Shown here piece by piece: positions 35,201 through 43,650 of a stretch of 64,000 nt of DNA (positions are counted from its first letter, which is position 1; each line of letters starts with the position of its first letter). This DNA is from Ignavibacteria bacterium (GTDB lineage Bacteria; Bacteroidota; Ignavibacteria; Tepidaquicellales; Tepidaquicellaceae): positions 656,674 through 720,673 of the forward strand of contig JADLKE010000002.1 in assembly GCA_015657505.1 (NCBI GenBank), given 5' to 3'. The position numbers and the translations under genes were made by a program. The notes under the pieces are model-generated. The model was not told the DNA's origin. It was given only the letters and a program-made list of their open reading frames with translations, and searched no databases.

Positions 35201-36020
35201 TTTTTCCTGATTTAGAAGTTGGAAAAAAGTTTATATGGAAATCATTTTCAAATTTCACGATTTGAGAATTCAGCATGAAGTACTCAGACAGCGATTCTTC
35301 CGTAATGATTTCGCCCGTCCTGCCCGATTTGGCAAGACAGCCTTTGTCGAACAGATACGTGTTTTTCGTGTACTTTATAGCAATATTCAAATCGTGCGTG
35401 ACCGCGAGAACAGCCAGCCCCGAATCGTTTAATTTAGTTAAAACATTGAAAATTTCAAACTGATAATTTACGTCGAGAAAAGTCAGCGGCTCGTCAACAA
35501 TGAGAAGTTTCCCGCGTAAATCGGACGTCACGTCAAGTTGAACCAGCGCAAGCGCGATATAAACCTTTTGCTTCTCCCCGCCCGACAATTCCGAGAGTTT
35601 TTTTGACCTGAAGCCGGTAATCCCGAGCAAAGACATTGCCGCGTCCGTTATTTTTCTGTCCTCGATGCCGTTTCTGAAATCCGAGAATTTTTTACAGGCG
35701 TACCTTCCGAACGACAGGAATTCAGGTACCGAAAGATTGAAATCGAACAGCGTGTTTTCCTGCGGCACGCAGGCGATATGCCGCGCTAAAAATTTTCTGT
35801 CGTAACTTGCAATCGGTTTACCGAGAAAATCGACAGTACCTCCGAAACCCGAAAAAACACCTGCCAGAATTTTAACAAGCGTTGACTTGCCCGAGCCGTT
35901 CCTTCCTATCACGGAGTACATCCCGCCGGAATCTATTTTCAGCGAAACATCCCTGAGAGCAAAATTATTATTTCCGTAAGCGAAACTCACGGAATCAAGA
36001 ATCATTAAAGGAACGTCCAT
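35187..36020 (-). CDS. ABC transporter ATP-binding protein, FecE/BtuD type, without its permease
   Basis: A 277-residue ATPase. Walker A IGRNGSGKSTLVKIL, Q-loop CVPQENTLFDFNLSV, signature LSELSGGEKQKVYIALALVQ, Walker B KLLIVDEPLTFLD and H-loop VLAVTHDLN. The pattern RxVAxVPQ...LSVxEF with a long SGGExQ region is that of iron-siderophore, heme or cobalamin importers. No FecCD permease or binding protein is adjacent; the neighbours are a crotonase (14-bp overlap) and SixA (8 bp upstream). The cognate permease may be elsewhere. Confidence 0.9.
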   Translation of the reverse strand: MDVPLMILDSVSFAYGNNNFALRDVSLKIDSGGMYSVIGRNGSGKSTLVKILAGVFSGFGGTVDFLGKPIASYDRKFLARHIACVPQENTLFDFNLSVPEFLSFGRYACKKFSDFRNGIEDRKITDAAMSLLGITGFRSKKLSELSGGEKQKVYIALALVQLDVTSDLRGKLLIVDEPLTFLDVNYQFEIFNVLTKLNDSGLAVLAVTHDLNIAIKYTKNTYLFDKGCLAKSGRTGEIITEESLSEYFMLNSQIVKFENDFHINFFPTSKSGKNGIQ

Positions 36021-36028
36021 TACATATA

Positions 36029-36520
36029 CTACTTAATAAATTCAGATGTCTTTGGATTGTAGAACCATCCGAATGTTCCGGTTTCCTTATCTGGGTCGTA
36101 TTCGATGAAACAGACGCCCGATTTCCTGAACTGGAAATTAAGATTTTTCCTGTCGGAAAGCCCGGCAACAAGCAAAGACATCATCGGCTCGTGGCCTACG
36201 AGCGCGACAGTATTAAAAACAGTGTTTCTCTTGAGAAGTTGAGACACCTTTGAAACGCTTGAATTCATAAGCAGTTCATTGACAATCTCAACGTCGTGTT
36301 TAAACTTCAGATTTACAGCAAGAATTTCGGCCGTCTGAACAGCTCTGATTAGCGGGCTCGTAAAGACCTTGTCCAGTTCCGACATGTTGTCTTTCAGCGC
36401 CCTGAAAACCGCGGAGGAAACCTTTCTGCCTTTAGGAGTGATGAATCTGTAATCATCGCTTCTTACTGTTTCGGTTTCGTAATCAATTGCTTCCGCATGC
36501 CTGATTAAAAACAGTTTCAT
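36029..36520 (-). CDS. sixA: SixA-like histidine phosphatase
   Basis: A 163-residue protein of the branch 1 histidine phosphatase superfamily. The catalytic RHG-type motif is LFLIRHAEAID with His8; TPKGRKVSSAVFRAL, VFTSPLIRAVQTAEIL and the second catalytic His in VALVGHEPMMSLL are in place. SixA of E. coli dephosphorylates phospho-His on HPt domains or PTS proteins; the substrate here is unproven. Between mtaB and the ABC ATPase on the same strand. Confidence 0.88.
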   Translation of the reverse strand: MKLFLIRHAEAIDYETETVRSDDYRFITPKGRKVSSAVFRALKDNMSELDKVFTSPLIRAVQTAEILAVNLKFKHDVEIVNELLMNSSVSKVSQLLKRNTVFNTVALVGHEPMMSLLVAGLSDRKNLNFQFRKSGVCFIEYDPDKETGTFGWFYNPKTSEFIK

Positions 36521-36550
36521 TCTTTTTATATTAAAATTTTCCCGTTTACT

Positions 36551-37900
36551 CTAAACGCACGAACATTCAACGGGTCCCATTCCGTTTATGTTGTTTAACC
36601 TTACTTTCCTTATTTTGTTCTGCAAGGATTTGTCGTATTCCGTCCTAACGCGAATATAGTTCGACGTCCATCCTTCGATATAATTTTTCCTGTCTTTCGT
36701 GACCATGTTCGATTCAAAAAGCACATCCTGCTCCGTACCGATATACTTTGCGTAAAAATCATACTTCTTTGACGCGGAAATGCTGCGCAGTATTTCGCTT
36801 CTCATTCTCCGCGTTTTTATATCGACCTTATCAGCGAATTCCGCGGCAGGAGTGTTTCTCCTCTGCGAATAACTGAACACGTGAAGGTAACTGATGTTCA
36901 GGCTTCTGATGAACGCGGCTGTGTTTTCGAAATACGCGTCAGTTTCTCCGGGGAATCCGATAATCACGTCAACGCCTATGCCGGCGTCAGGGATTTTCGC
37001 GTTAAGTTTTTCAATCAGCGACCTGTAAAGTCCCGTATTATAACGTCTCCGCATCATCTTCAGCACTTCAGCGTCGCCGCTCTGCAGGGGTATGTGAAAA
37101 TGCCTGCAGAATTTATCCGATGCCTTAACGAGTTGAATTATTTCGTCCGTCAGCAGGTTCGGCTCTATCGAACTAATCCTAATCCTTTTTATCCCGAGCT
37201 TATCGAGCCCGTAAAGCACGTGTATCAGTTTCTTCACGCCGCCCGACCCGCTGTCATAGTACCTGTAATCGCCTGTATTTACGCCGGTGAGAATGATTTC
37301 CTTATAGCCCGCGTCAATAATCTTTTTCGCGTTATCGAGTACCGCGTTTATCGGCAGGCTTCTGGAACCGCCCCGCGCGAGCGGAATAGTGCAGAACGTG
37401 CAGTTATAATCGCAGCCGTCCTGAATTTTCAGGAAAGCGCGTGTTCTGGAATCTATATCCGCCGAAAACGCTTCCGAAATCTCGCCGCTCACCTCGTCAA
37501 GCCCTGATACGAATATCCTTGAACCGGTTTCCTTGAAAATGCAGGAAGGCGATTCGACGTCAATATTCTCGAGATAATCAAATAACCTTAATTTCTCTTT
37601 CGAGCCAAGTACCAAATCGACGCCGTCAATATCCGCTATCTCCCCGGGCTGCAATTGCGCGTAGCATCCTGTAACTATAACGTATGTATCGGGATTTTTC
37701 CTGAGAACGCTCCTGATAATCTGCCTGCATTCCCTGTCGGCATTATCCGTGACAGAGCACGTGTTCAGCACGAAAATATCCGATTTCCTGCCGTATTCCT
37801 CAAGTTTTATGCCTTTGGCTTCAAACTGTTTGGCAAGAGTCGAAGTTTCGCTGTAATTTAGTTTACAGCCGAGAGTATGCAAAGCAACGCTTTTCATCAA
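36551..37900 (-). CDS. mtaB: tRNA t6A37 methylthiotransferase
   Basis: A 449-residue radical-SAM methylthiotransferase that converts N6-threonylcarbamoyladenosine-37 in tRNA to ms2t6A. The N-terminal MTTase domain supplies three cysteines for the auxiliary cluster (HTLGCKLNYSET, NTCSVTDNADRECRQ, VTGCYAQLQPGEI); the radical-SAM cluster motif CxxxCxxC is QDGCDYNCTFCTIPLARG; VDVIIGFPGETDAYF and a C-terminal RNA-binding region complete it. The GGSR step and length fit MtaB rather than MiaB or RimO. Confidence 0.93.
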   Translation of the reverse strand: MMKSVALHTLGCKLNYSETSTLAKQFEAKGIKLEEYGRKSDIFVLNTCSVTDNADRECRQIIRSVLRKNPDTYVIVTGCYAQLQPGEIADIDGVDLVLGSKEKLRLFDYLENIDVESPSCIFKETGSRIFVSGLDEVSGEISEAFSADIDSRTRAFLKIQDGCDYNCTFCTIPLARGGSRSLPINAVLDNAKKIIDAGYKEIILTGVNTGDYRYYDSGSGGVKKLIHVLYGLDKLGIKRIRISSIEPNLLTDEIIQLVKASDKFCRHFHIPLQSGDAEVLKMMRRRYNTGLYRSLIEKLNAKIPDAGIGVDVIIGFPGETDAYFENTAAFIRSLNISYLHVFSYSQRRNTPAAEFADKVDIKTRRMRSEILRSISASKKYDFYAKYIGTEQDVLFESNMVTKDRKNYIEGWTSNYIRVRTEYDKSLQNKIRKVRLNNINGMGPVECSCV

Positions 37901-37945
37901 TAAATTTAGAAATTTATACGAGTAAAAATAATGTAAAAATAGAGT

Positions 37946-39010
37946 TTACCGATAGGCCGCAAGGATTGGTTCAATTTCGAGCGTAACGCCGAAATTATCT
38001 GATACTGTTTTCTTTATATGTTCTGCAAGTTGCAAAATGTCTTTTGTACTGCACCCGCGGTTTACGAGCGCAAGCGAGTGTTTATTCGAAATTCCGGCGC
38101 CATTTAACGAAAAACCCTTTACAAATCCCGAATTTTCAATCAACCAGGCGGCCGAGACCTTGTAATTCTGACCGTCTTTGAAATATGGCGGTTTCAGGTT
38201 TTTTTGAACGCATTTTGACAAAAAAGCATCAAAATCAGCCGGTTTTAGCACAGGATTCGTGAAAAATGAGCCGCAGGAGTGCGAATCCGGATCATTTTCA
38301 TCAACAATCATCGATTTTCCTATACGGATTTTTAATACAGCCTCCCTGACAGCCAGTACCCTCTCTTTTCCATTATTTAATGATTTCAGGTCGATATGAG
38401 TTCCGATATACCTGGCGAGTTCGGGATATTTTATTATGGGTTCACCCGATTTTACGAGACGGAAACTGACATCCGTAATGATGTATTTATACTTATCCGC
38501 CCCTTTAAAACGGCTGTTACGGTATGAGAAACCGCATTCTTCCGGACTAAAAACGACTTTTTCAAAAGTCCCTCTGTCGATTGCTGAAATTCCTGTAATC
38601 AGGTTTCCGACTTCCACGCCGTATGCGCCGACATTCTGAACGGGTGTAGCGCCCGCAGTGCCGGGAATTCCGGACAGGCATTCGAGTCCGGCGAAATCAT
38701 TTTCTATTGTAGTCCGCACGAATTCATCCCAGTCTTCACCTGCCTTGACCGTGACAATGTCATCATTGAACTCGATTCCTTTCAGGTTAACTTTAAGGAC
38801 AATTCCGTCGAAACCTTCATCGCTGAAAATAACGTTGCTGCCGCCGCCGAGGACAAAAACGCTTATGTTATTATCCGAGGCGTATTTGAGCGTCTGAATG
38901 ATTTCTTCTTCCGAATTGCATTCGATGAAATATTTTGCCGCGCCGCCGAGTCTGATTGTGGTCGTTTCCGACAGTCTCTTCGTTCCAAACTTTGAAATAT
39001 TCATTTCCAT
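37946..39010 (-). CDS. murB: UDP-N-acetylenolpyruvoylglucosamine reductase
   Basis: An FAD enzyme that reduces UDP-GlcNAc-enolpyruvate to UDP-MurNAc in peptidoglycan synthesis. TTIRLGGAAKYFIE, the FAD-binding VLGGGSNVIFSDEGFDGIVL, GLECLSGIPGTAGATPVQNV with GAYGVEV and the catalytic serine in HSCGSFFTNPVL are all present. A longer frame opens at 39049 but begins with hydrophobic codons (MLLLLNAIYILNK) that do not fit a cytosolic enzyme; the ATG at 39010 (MEMNISKFG) or at 39004 is preferred. No Shine-Dalgarno decides between them. A type I-like MurB of about 354 residues. Confidence 0.93.
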   Translation of the reverse strand: MEMNISKFGTKRLSETTTIRLGGAAKYFIECNSEEEIIQTLKYASDNNISVFVLGGGSNVIFSDEGFDGIVLKVNLKGIEFNDDIVTVKAGEDWDEFVRTTIENDFAGLECLSGIPGTAGATPVQNVGAYGVEVGNLITGISAIDRGTFEKVVFSPEECGFSYRNSRFKGADKYKYIITDVSFRLVKSGEPIIKYPELARYIGTHIDLKSLNNGKERVLAVREAVLKIRIGKSMIVDENDPDSHSCGSFFTNPVLKPADFDAFLSKCVQKNLKPPYFKDGQNYKVSAAWLIENSGFVKGFSLNGAGISNKHSLALVNRGCSTKDILQLAEHIKKTVSDNFGVTLEIEPILAAYR

Positions 39011-39149
39011 TTTATTTAATATATAAATAGCATTAAGCAAAAGCAACAAACCGAATTATACTGAACTTATAATTGCTTTCCCCATTCAACAGTTTGGAGT
39101 CAGTATTTTTATTTACGAACTTCCGAACGAAGTTTAAGAAGACTTAAAT

Positions 39150-39183
39150 AGTAACTAGTAGTTAGTAGTTAGTAGTTAGTAGT
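39150..39183. repeat. TAGTTAG heptamer repeats
   Basis: Four to five consecutive TAGTAGT-type heptamers in the gap upstream of murB, the same interspersed family as at 7.5, 50.4 and 54.0 kb. Confidence 0.85.
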
Positions 39184-39222
39184 TTAAAATCCCTACTATC
39201 TCGTTAACAGGCCGCGATACTC

Positions 39223-40307
39223 AACGAATCGGAACTTGTCTTTTAAACGACGATACACAATGAATTATCTTTCCGACTTAGCCCACGGCTTCAGTCGTGG
39301 GTACAGAATCGTAGAAACACAAAACCGTTTTAACGGTTTCATAACCTTGTCTATCAACAACGAAACACAACGAATCGGAACTTGTCTTTTAACGACGATA
39401 CACAATGAATTATCTTTCCGACTTAGCCCACGGCTTCAGCCGTGGGTACAGAATCGTAGAAACACAAAACCGTTTTAACGGTTTATAAAAACGTAGACAG
39501 GTGTGCCTCATTTAAACATCAGAACCGGGACTCAAACAATAAAACACGCAATATTTTTTGATTTCTTAATCGGAAATTTATTAATAAATTTCCTCGTAGA
39601 AAAACGAATCGTCTTTCAGGCTCAGCCCACGCCTTCAGCCGTAGGCTGAGATAAATGAAAACAACAACCTGTTCAACGGTTTTTAAAAAGGAGAACAACA
39701 TGCCTCATTCAAACACCAAAATCTGGATACATTTGGTTTTCAGCACGAAGGACCGTGCTCCTATCATCGATGAATCATTTGAACAAAAGTTATACACTCA
39801 TATCGAAAGAAAACTATCCCGGGAATATGATTGTATTGCCGAAAGCGTGAACGGGACGAAAGATCACCTTCATATACTGTTCAGAATGGGTGAAAAGCAT
39901 TCTATTGAAAACATTGTAAAAAATATCAAAGGAGAGTCTTCGCACTGGATAAATCAAAACAGTTTGTCATTGTCAAGGTTCACCTGGCAGACGGGATACA
40001 GCGCATTTTCAATTAGCATAGATAAAGTCCAAAGAGTAAATGAGTATATTAAAAATCAGAAAGAACATCATAAGAAACGGACGTTCGCTGAAGAATATGC
40101 CGAATTCGCGAAAATATATGGAATAAAGAAAGAATAATTATAAACCGTTAAAACGGTTTCTCATCTCTCGCCTTTTTTCCCACGGCTGAAGCCGTGGGCT
40201 AAGTCGGAGAGATAATTAGTTTTACACTGAGCATTTTTGCGAATAAACTCCAAATAAAATTTCTTCCGTTGCTTTGCGCTTCAGCTGTGGGCTAAGCCGG
40301 GGAGATA
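39223..40307 (+). mobile_element. IS200/REP-type element with palindromic ends
   Basis: Left side: two direct copies (39223-39339 and 39369-39484) of a 117-bp unit, each with the palindrome CCCACGGCTTCAGYCGTGGG and the palindrome AAACCGTTTTAACGGTTT; a third variant hairpin is at 39622-39651 (CTCAGCCCACGCCTTCAGCC with its partner). Right side: the same palindromes in opposite orientation at 40142-40159 and 40179-40217, and a decayed copy at 40277-40307. Between them is the Y1 transposase gene. This is the layout of REP-associated or IS200-type elements. Boundaries are approximate; a 10-bp direct repeat CAGGCCGCGA lies outside both ends (39208, 40316). Confidence 0.8.
39700..40137 (+). CDS. tnpA: IS200/IS605-family Y1 (TnpA/REP-type) transposase
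   Basis: A 145-residue single-domain transposase. HUH metal-binding motif KDHLHILFRM, catalytic tyrosine in VNEYIKNQKEHHKK, N-terminal strand KIWIHLVFSTKDRAPII. Such enzymes nick and rejoin single-stranded DNA at hairpins near the element ends. The start at 39700 is chosen because AAGGAG stands 8 bases before it and MPHSNTKIWIHLVFST is the usual N-terminus; an in-frame ATG at 39655 lies inside the repeat. No frameshift or missing catalytic residue is visible, so it may be active. No TnpB partner. Confidence 0.92.
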   Translation: MPHSNTKIWIHLVFSTKDRAPIIDESFEQKLYTHIERKLSREYDCIAESVNGTKDHLHILFRMGEKHSIENIVKNIKGESSHWINQNSLSLSRFTWQTGYSAFSISIDKVQRVNEYIKNQKEHHKKRTFAEEYAEFAKIYGIKKE

Positions 40308-40313
40308 CTCAAA

Positions 40314-40712
40314 ATCAGGCCGCGAGTCCTGAAAGAGGTGTTTGACACGAACGTGTTCGGACCGCTTTTCGTCACGCAGTATTTTCAGACGCTTCTTAAG
40401 AGCGGAGGAAGGGTCATAAACATTTCGAGCAGTCTCGGAAAAATCTCGTCTCAGTATTCCGCATATTCGCCCGCGTACGGCATTTCAAAAACAGCGCTCA
40501 ACACGGTCACGCTCAGGCTTGCTCACGCGCTTAAGGAAAAAGCAGTCGCCGTGAATTCAATGTGTCCGGGATGGGTTAGAACGGATATGGGAGGAAAGAA
40601 CGCGCCGCTGCCTGTCGAGAAAGGCGCGGAGACTGCCGTCTGGCTCGCGACCGAAGCGCCGCAGGAACTCACGGGCAAGTTTATAAAGGATAAAAATGAA
40701 ATTGAGTTTTAA
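40314..40712 (+). pseudogene. Short-chain dehydrogenase lacking its N-terminal NAD-binding half
   Basis: The C-terminal half of a classical SDR: FDTNVFGPLFVTQYF, RVINISSSLGKISS, the catalytic YxxxK in SPAYGISKTALN, and MCPGWVRTDMGG. The glycine-rich cofactor motif and NNAG region (normally about 100 residues upstream) are absent, and the reading frame runs directly into the repeats of the mobile element at about 40314. A GTG at 40338 opens a 124-residue frame, but a protein starting there could not bind NAD(P). Most likely truncated by the element or by recombination across it; the missing half is not found elsewhere in the window. Confidence 0.8.
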
Positions 40713-40762
40713 AACATGGAATATTTAATAAAATCGGTTTATATTATCTTAAAAAATCCGCT

Positions 40763-42055
40763 ATGAAAACTTACGTCGTTGACAGAAAACTCTACATAGA
40801 AAACAGAAAGAAACTTGCAAAGAATTTGAAACCGGGCTCAATGGCCGTCGTCGTAGCGAACGACATGATGCCCACGAACTCGGACGGACTGATGAAATAC
40901 AGGCCGAACAGCGACCTGTTCTGGCTTACGGGCGTTGAACAGGAAGAATCCATTCTCGTCCTGTTTCCCGATGCTCCCGACCCGAATCTCAAGGAAGTTC
41001 TTTTTCTCCGCGAGACAAGTGAACTCATCGCCATCTGGGAAGGAAAGAAACTTTCAAAAGAAGAAGCAAAGGAAAGAACGGGTATTCTGAACATTGTCTG
41101 GCTTTCGGATTTCAACAAAATTTTCAGAAACCTTATTACCGACGCGGATTATGTTTACATCAATTCGAACGAGCACAAGCGCGCGGTAATCGAAGTCGAG
41201 ACCCGCGCCGCCCGATTCATCAAATGGTGCAAAGAACAGTATCCGCTTCATAACTATCAAAGGCTATCCCCGATAATAAACAGGCTGAGAGCCGTGAAGT
41301 CGAAAGAAGAACTCGACCTTATGCAGAAAGCCTGCGACATAACGGAGAAGGCGTTCAGGCGCGTTCTGAAATTCGTGAAGCCGGGCGTGATGGAATACGA
41401 GGTCGAAGCGGAATTCATACACGAGTACATAAGGAACGGAGGCGACAACGCGGACTATTCTCCCATAATCGCTTCGGGAAGAAGTTCGTGCGTGCTTCAT
41501 TATGTCGAGAACAACAAGGAATGCAGGGACGGTGACGTGCTTCTGATTGACACGGGCGCGTCGTTCAGGTATTACAACGCCGATATGTCGAGGACGATTC
41601 CCGTTAACGGAAAGTTCACGAAACGCCAGAAAGCCGTTTACACGGCGGTGCTGAACGTGATGAAATCTTCAATCAGTTCGGTCGTGAAAGGCACGGTCTG
41701 GAAAGACCTTCAGAGAGAAACCGAAGAGAACATGGAAAGAGAACTCCTGAAACTGAAACTTCTTAAGATGAGCGACATAAAGAAGCAGGACCCGAACTGG
41801 CCCGCGTTCAAGAAATATTTCATGCACGGTGTTTCGCACTTCCTCGGAATCGACGTCCACGACGTCGGTTACTTCCACGAACCGTTCAAGCCGGGTATGG
41901 TGTTCACGGTCGAACCGGGAATTTATATTCTCGAAGAAGGAATAGGTATCAGGCTCGAGAACAACATCGTCGTTAAAGAAAAAGGCAACTTCGATTTGAT
42001 GAAGAACATTCCTCTCGAGATTGAGGAAATTGAAGAAATAATGAATTCGAAATAA
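40763..42055 (+). CDS. pepP: Xaa-Pro aminopeptidase
   Basis: A 430-residue metallopeptidase of the M24B family that removes N-terminal residues preceding proline. The N-terminal aminopeptidase P domain (SDLFWLTGVEQEESILVLFP) is followed by a pita-bread catalytic domain whose five metal ligands can be seen: Asp in LIDTGASFRYYNADMSRT (two), His in HGVSHFLGIDVHDVG, Glu in TVEPGIYI and Glu in GIRLENNIVV. Cytosolic. Convergent with the FkbM gene at 42106, with a perfect hairpin between them. Confidence 0.95.
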   Translation: MKTYVVDRKLYIENRKKLAKNLKPGSMAVVVANDMMPTNSDGLMKYRPNSDLFWLTGVEQEESILVLFPDAPDPNLKEVLFLRETSELIAIWEGKKLSKEEAKERTGILNIVWLSDFNKIFRNLITDADYVYINSNEHKRAVIEVETRAARFIKWCKEQYPLHNYQRLSPIINRLRAVKSKEELDLMQKACDITEKAFRRVLKFVKPGVMEYEVEAEFIHEYIRNGGDNADYSPIIASGRSSCVLHYVENNKECRDGDVLLIDTGASFRYYNADMSRTIPVNGKFTKRQKAVYTAVLNVMKSSISSVVKGTVWKDLQRETEENMERELLKLKLLKMSDIKKQDPNWPAFKKYFMHGVSHFLGIDVHDVGYFHEPFKPGMVFTVEPGIYILEEGIGIRLENNIVVKEKGNFDLMKNIPLEIEEIEEIMNSK

Positions 42056-42062
42056 TTACTAC

Positions 42063-42084
42063 TGCCGGGAGGAAATTCCCGGCA
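42063..42084. terminator. Hairpin between convergent genes
   Basis: An 8-bp perfect stem TGCCGGGA / TCCCGGCA with a six-base loop lies in the 50-bp gap between pepP and the leftward glycan cluster. Neither side has a proper T-tract, so termination is plausible but not strong. Confidence 0.45.
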
Positions 42085-42105
42085 GGCACTATATAAGAAC
42101 GGAAT

Positions 42106-42837
42106 TTACGGTCTGAAGAATACCGCGTCAACCTGCAGCATTCTTCCTGTTTCCTTATTAACGAACGCGGGTTCGATTCCGTAAAGTTCAAAACCCGATT
42201 TCAGCATGCGCGGATACAGCGTATCGAACAGCGCCTGCCCGTCGTACAATTTCACAAGAGACATTTCAATCAGAAAGCCTTTGATTCGCGGCAGAGATTC
42301 CCCGCATCCGTTAAGGATTTTCTCCTCGAAACCCTGCGTATCGATTTTTACAAAAACATTTTTTGCGTCGTTCAAGTATTTTCCGAATATAGAATCAAGT
42401 TTGTAAACCTTTGTTTTTTCCGTCGCGACATATTTTGAATCGGGCGCGGCTTTTTCGTGCTCGCTAAGCATATCCAGCGCCGAACTGCTCAAAAGATTTT
42501 CCGACACGTGTATTTCAATCTCCCCGTCCGAATCCCCAACGGCGCATCTTTCAGCCGCGGTCCATCCCGAAACTCCTTCGCATCGCTTTACGAGAGCAGC
42601 GTGCGCTTCCGAAAGCGGCTCGAACGAAACCATCTTTCCGCCGTAGCCGAGTTTATAAATCATCTCTCCGAACTGACCCGTGTTCGCGCCGATGTCGAAT
42701 ATCAAGTCTATGCCGTTGTGCTTCAACTGCTTCATTAAAATTTCCTCATCGGTCATTTTAACGTCGACACCGAATTTATTTCCGACCTTGCGCAGCGCCA
42801 TTTCGGATTTTATTTTCAGAAGTTTTAAATTTGGCAT
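42106..42837 (-). CDS. FkbM-family methyltransferase
   Basis: A 243-residue SAM-dependent methyltransferase. LIFDIGANTGQFGEMIYKLG is the SAM-binding motif I, VSFEPLSEAH motif II, and FVKIDTQGFEEKILNG with IKGFLIEMSLVKLYDGQ the FkbM C-terminal motifs. Members methylate sugar hydroxyls in antibiotics and cell-surface glycans. Its ATG overlaps the stop of the preceding glycosyltransferase by one base (TAATG). Last gene of the leftward glycan cluster. Confidence 0.9.
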   Translation of the reverse strand: MPNLKLLKIKSEMALRKVGNKFGVDVKMTDEEILMKQLKHNGIDLIFDIGANTGQFGEMIYKLGYGGKMVSFEPLSEAHAALVKRCEGVSGWTAAERCAVGDSDGEIEIHVSENLLSSSALDMLSEHEKAAPDSKYVATEKTKVYKLDSIFGKYLNDAKNVFVKIDTQGFEEKILNGCGESLPRIKGFLIEMSLVKLYDGQALFDTLYPRMLKSGFELYGIEPAFVNKETGRMLQVDAVFFRP

Positions 42838-43589
42838 TATAATAATTTTCTTCTTTTGACTATGTAAATTAAAAACTTGAACGATAACTTCACGTGATTT
42901 ATGAGAACGCGGAACAGACCGAAATGAACGCGGAGCATTCCGAATCTTTCACGCAGAGATTTCATCGTGTTCTTTCTTGAAAAACCGCCTATCAGGAAAC
43001 GCGACAGCACACGGCGTGTATTTACAATCTTACCGCTTTTCTTCAGAACCTTTATAGCCCAGTCGATGTCGGAAACATACCTGTACTTCAGGTCATAATC
43101 GGGGCACAGGCTCTTCCTTACTATGAGCGACTGATGAGTTACGACCATTCCGTCAATCATGCTCCGCCAGTTCAGGTTTTCGGGAGGCGTTTTAAGAGTC
43201 TTCTTCCCGTAACTCGTACCGTCTGAATCTATCATCTCAGTATCGCCGTAATAAACGTCGCCGCCCTGCTCCGTAAATATCTCCTTAAGTATTTCCGGAC
43301 CCTCGGGTTCGTCGCCCGCGTTCATGAACCAGACGTATTCGCCGGAAGCGAGTTTCAATCCCTTGTTCATCGCGTCATAAATCCCGCCGTCTTTTTCGCT
43401 GACGTGTTTCGAAATGAACCCCGTATTTTCCTTTATTATATCCTGCGTTCCGTCCGTTGAGCCGCCGTCAACCACAACGTATTCGAGAGCGGGATACTCA
43501 AGACCGCGCACGCATTCGAGAGTTCTCCTGAAATTTTCGCGGTTGTTAAAAACAACCGTGATTACCGATATTATTGGATATTCCGACAA
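42837..43589 (-). CDS. Family 2 glycosyltransferase
   Basis: A 250-residue GT-A glycosyltransferase. ISVITVVFNNRENFRRTLEC, the nucleotide-sugar motif VVVDGGSTDGTQDII, EKDGGIYDAMNKGLKLASGE and the DxD-like WFMNAGDEP are present. It adds a sugar from a nucleotide donor to a lipid-linked or surface glycan at the inner face of the cytoplasmic membrane. It lies 61 bp downstream of the GT4 gene and overlaps the next FkbM gene. Confidence 0.92.
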   Translation of the reverse strand: MSEYPIISVITVVFNNRENFRRTLECVRGLEYPALEYVVVDGGSTDGTQDIIKENTGFISKHVSEKDGGIYDAMNKGLKLASGEYVWFMNAGDEPEGPEILKEIFTEQGGDVYYGDTEMIDSDGTSYGKKTLKTPPENLNWRSMIDGMVVTHQSLIVRKSLCPDYDLKYRYVSDIDWAIKVLKKSGKIVNTRRVLSRFLIGGFSRKNTMKSLRERFGMLRVHFGLFRVLINHVKLSFKFLIYIVKRRKLL

Positions 43590-43650
43590 TGATAAATTGA
43601 ATATGGCAAGTTAACGAATATTATAATATTTTTTTAACCAAATAGGCGGT

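Noticed and set aside
39236-39478. 80-residue open frame left of the transposase
   Set aside because: It is translation of the two 117-bp direct repeats (the peptide itself is duplicated) and has no gene-like features.
39208-40325. CAGGCCGCGA as a proven target-site duplication
   Set aside because: IS200-type transposases insert without duplication and a 10-bp match could arise otherwise; reported only as an observation.
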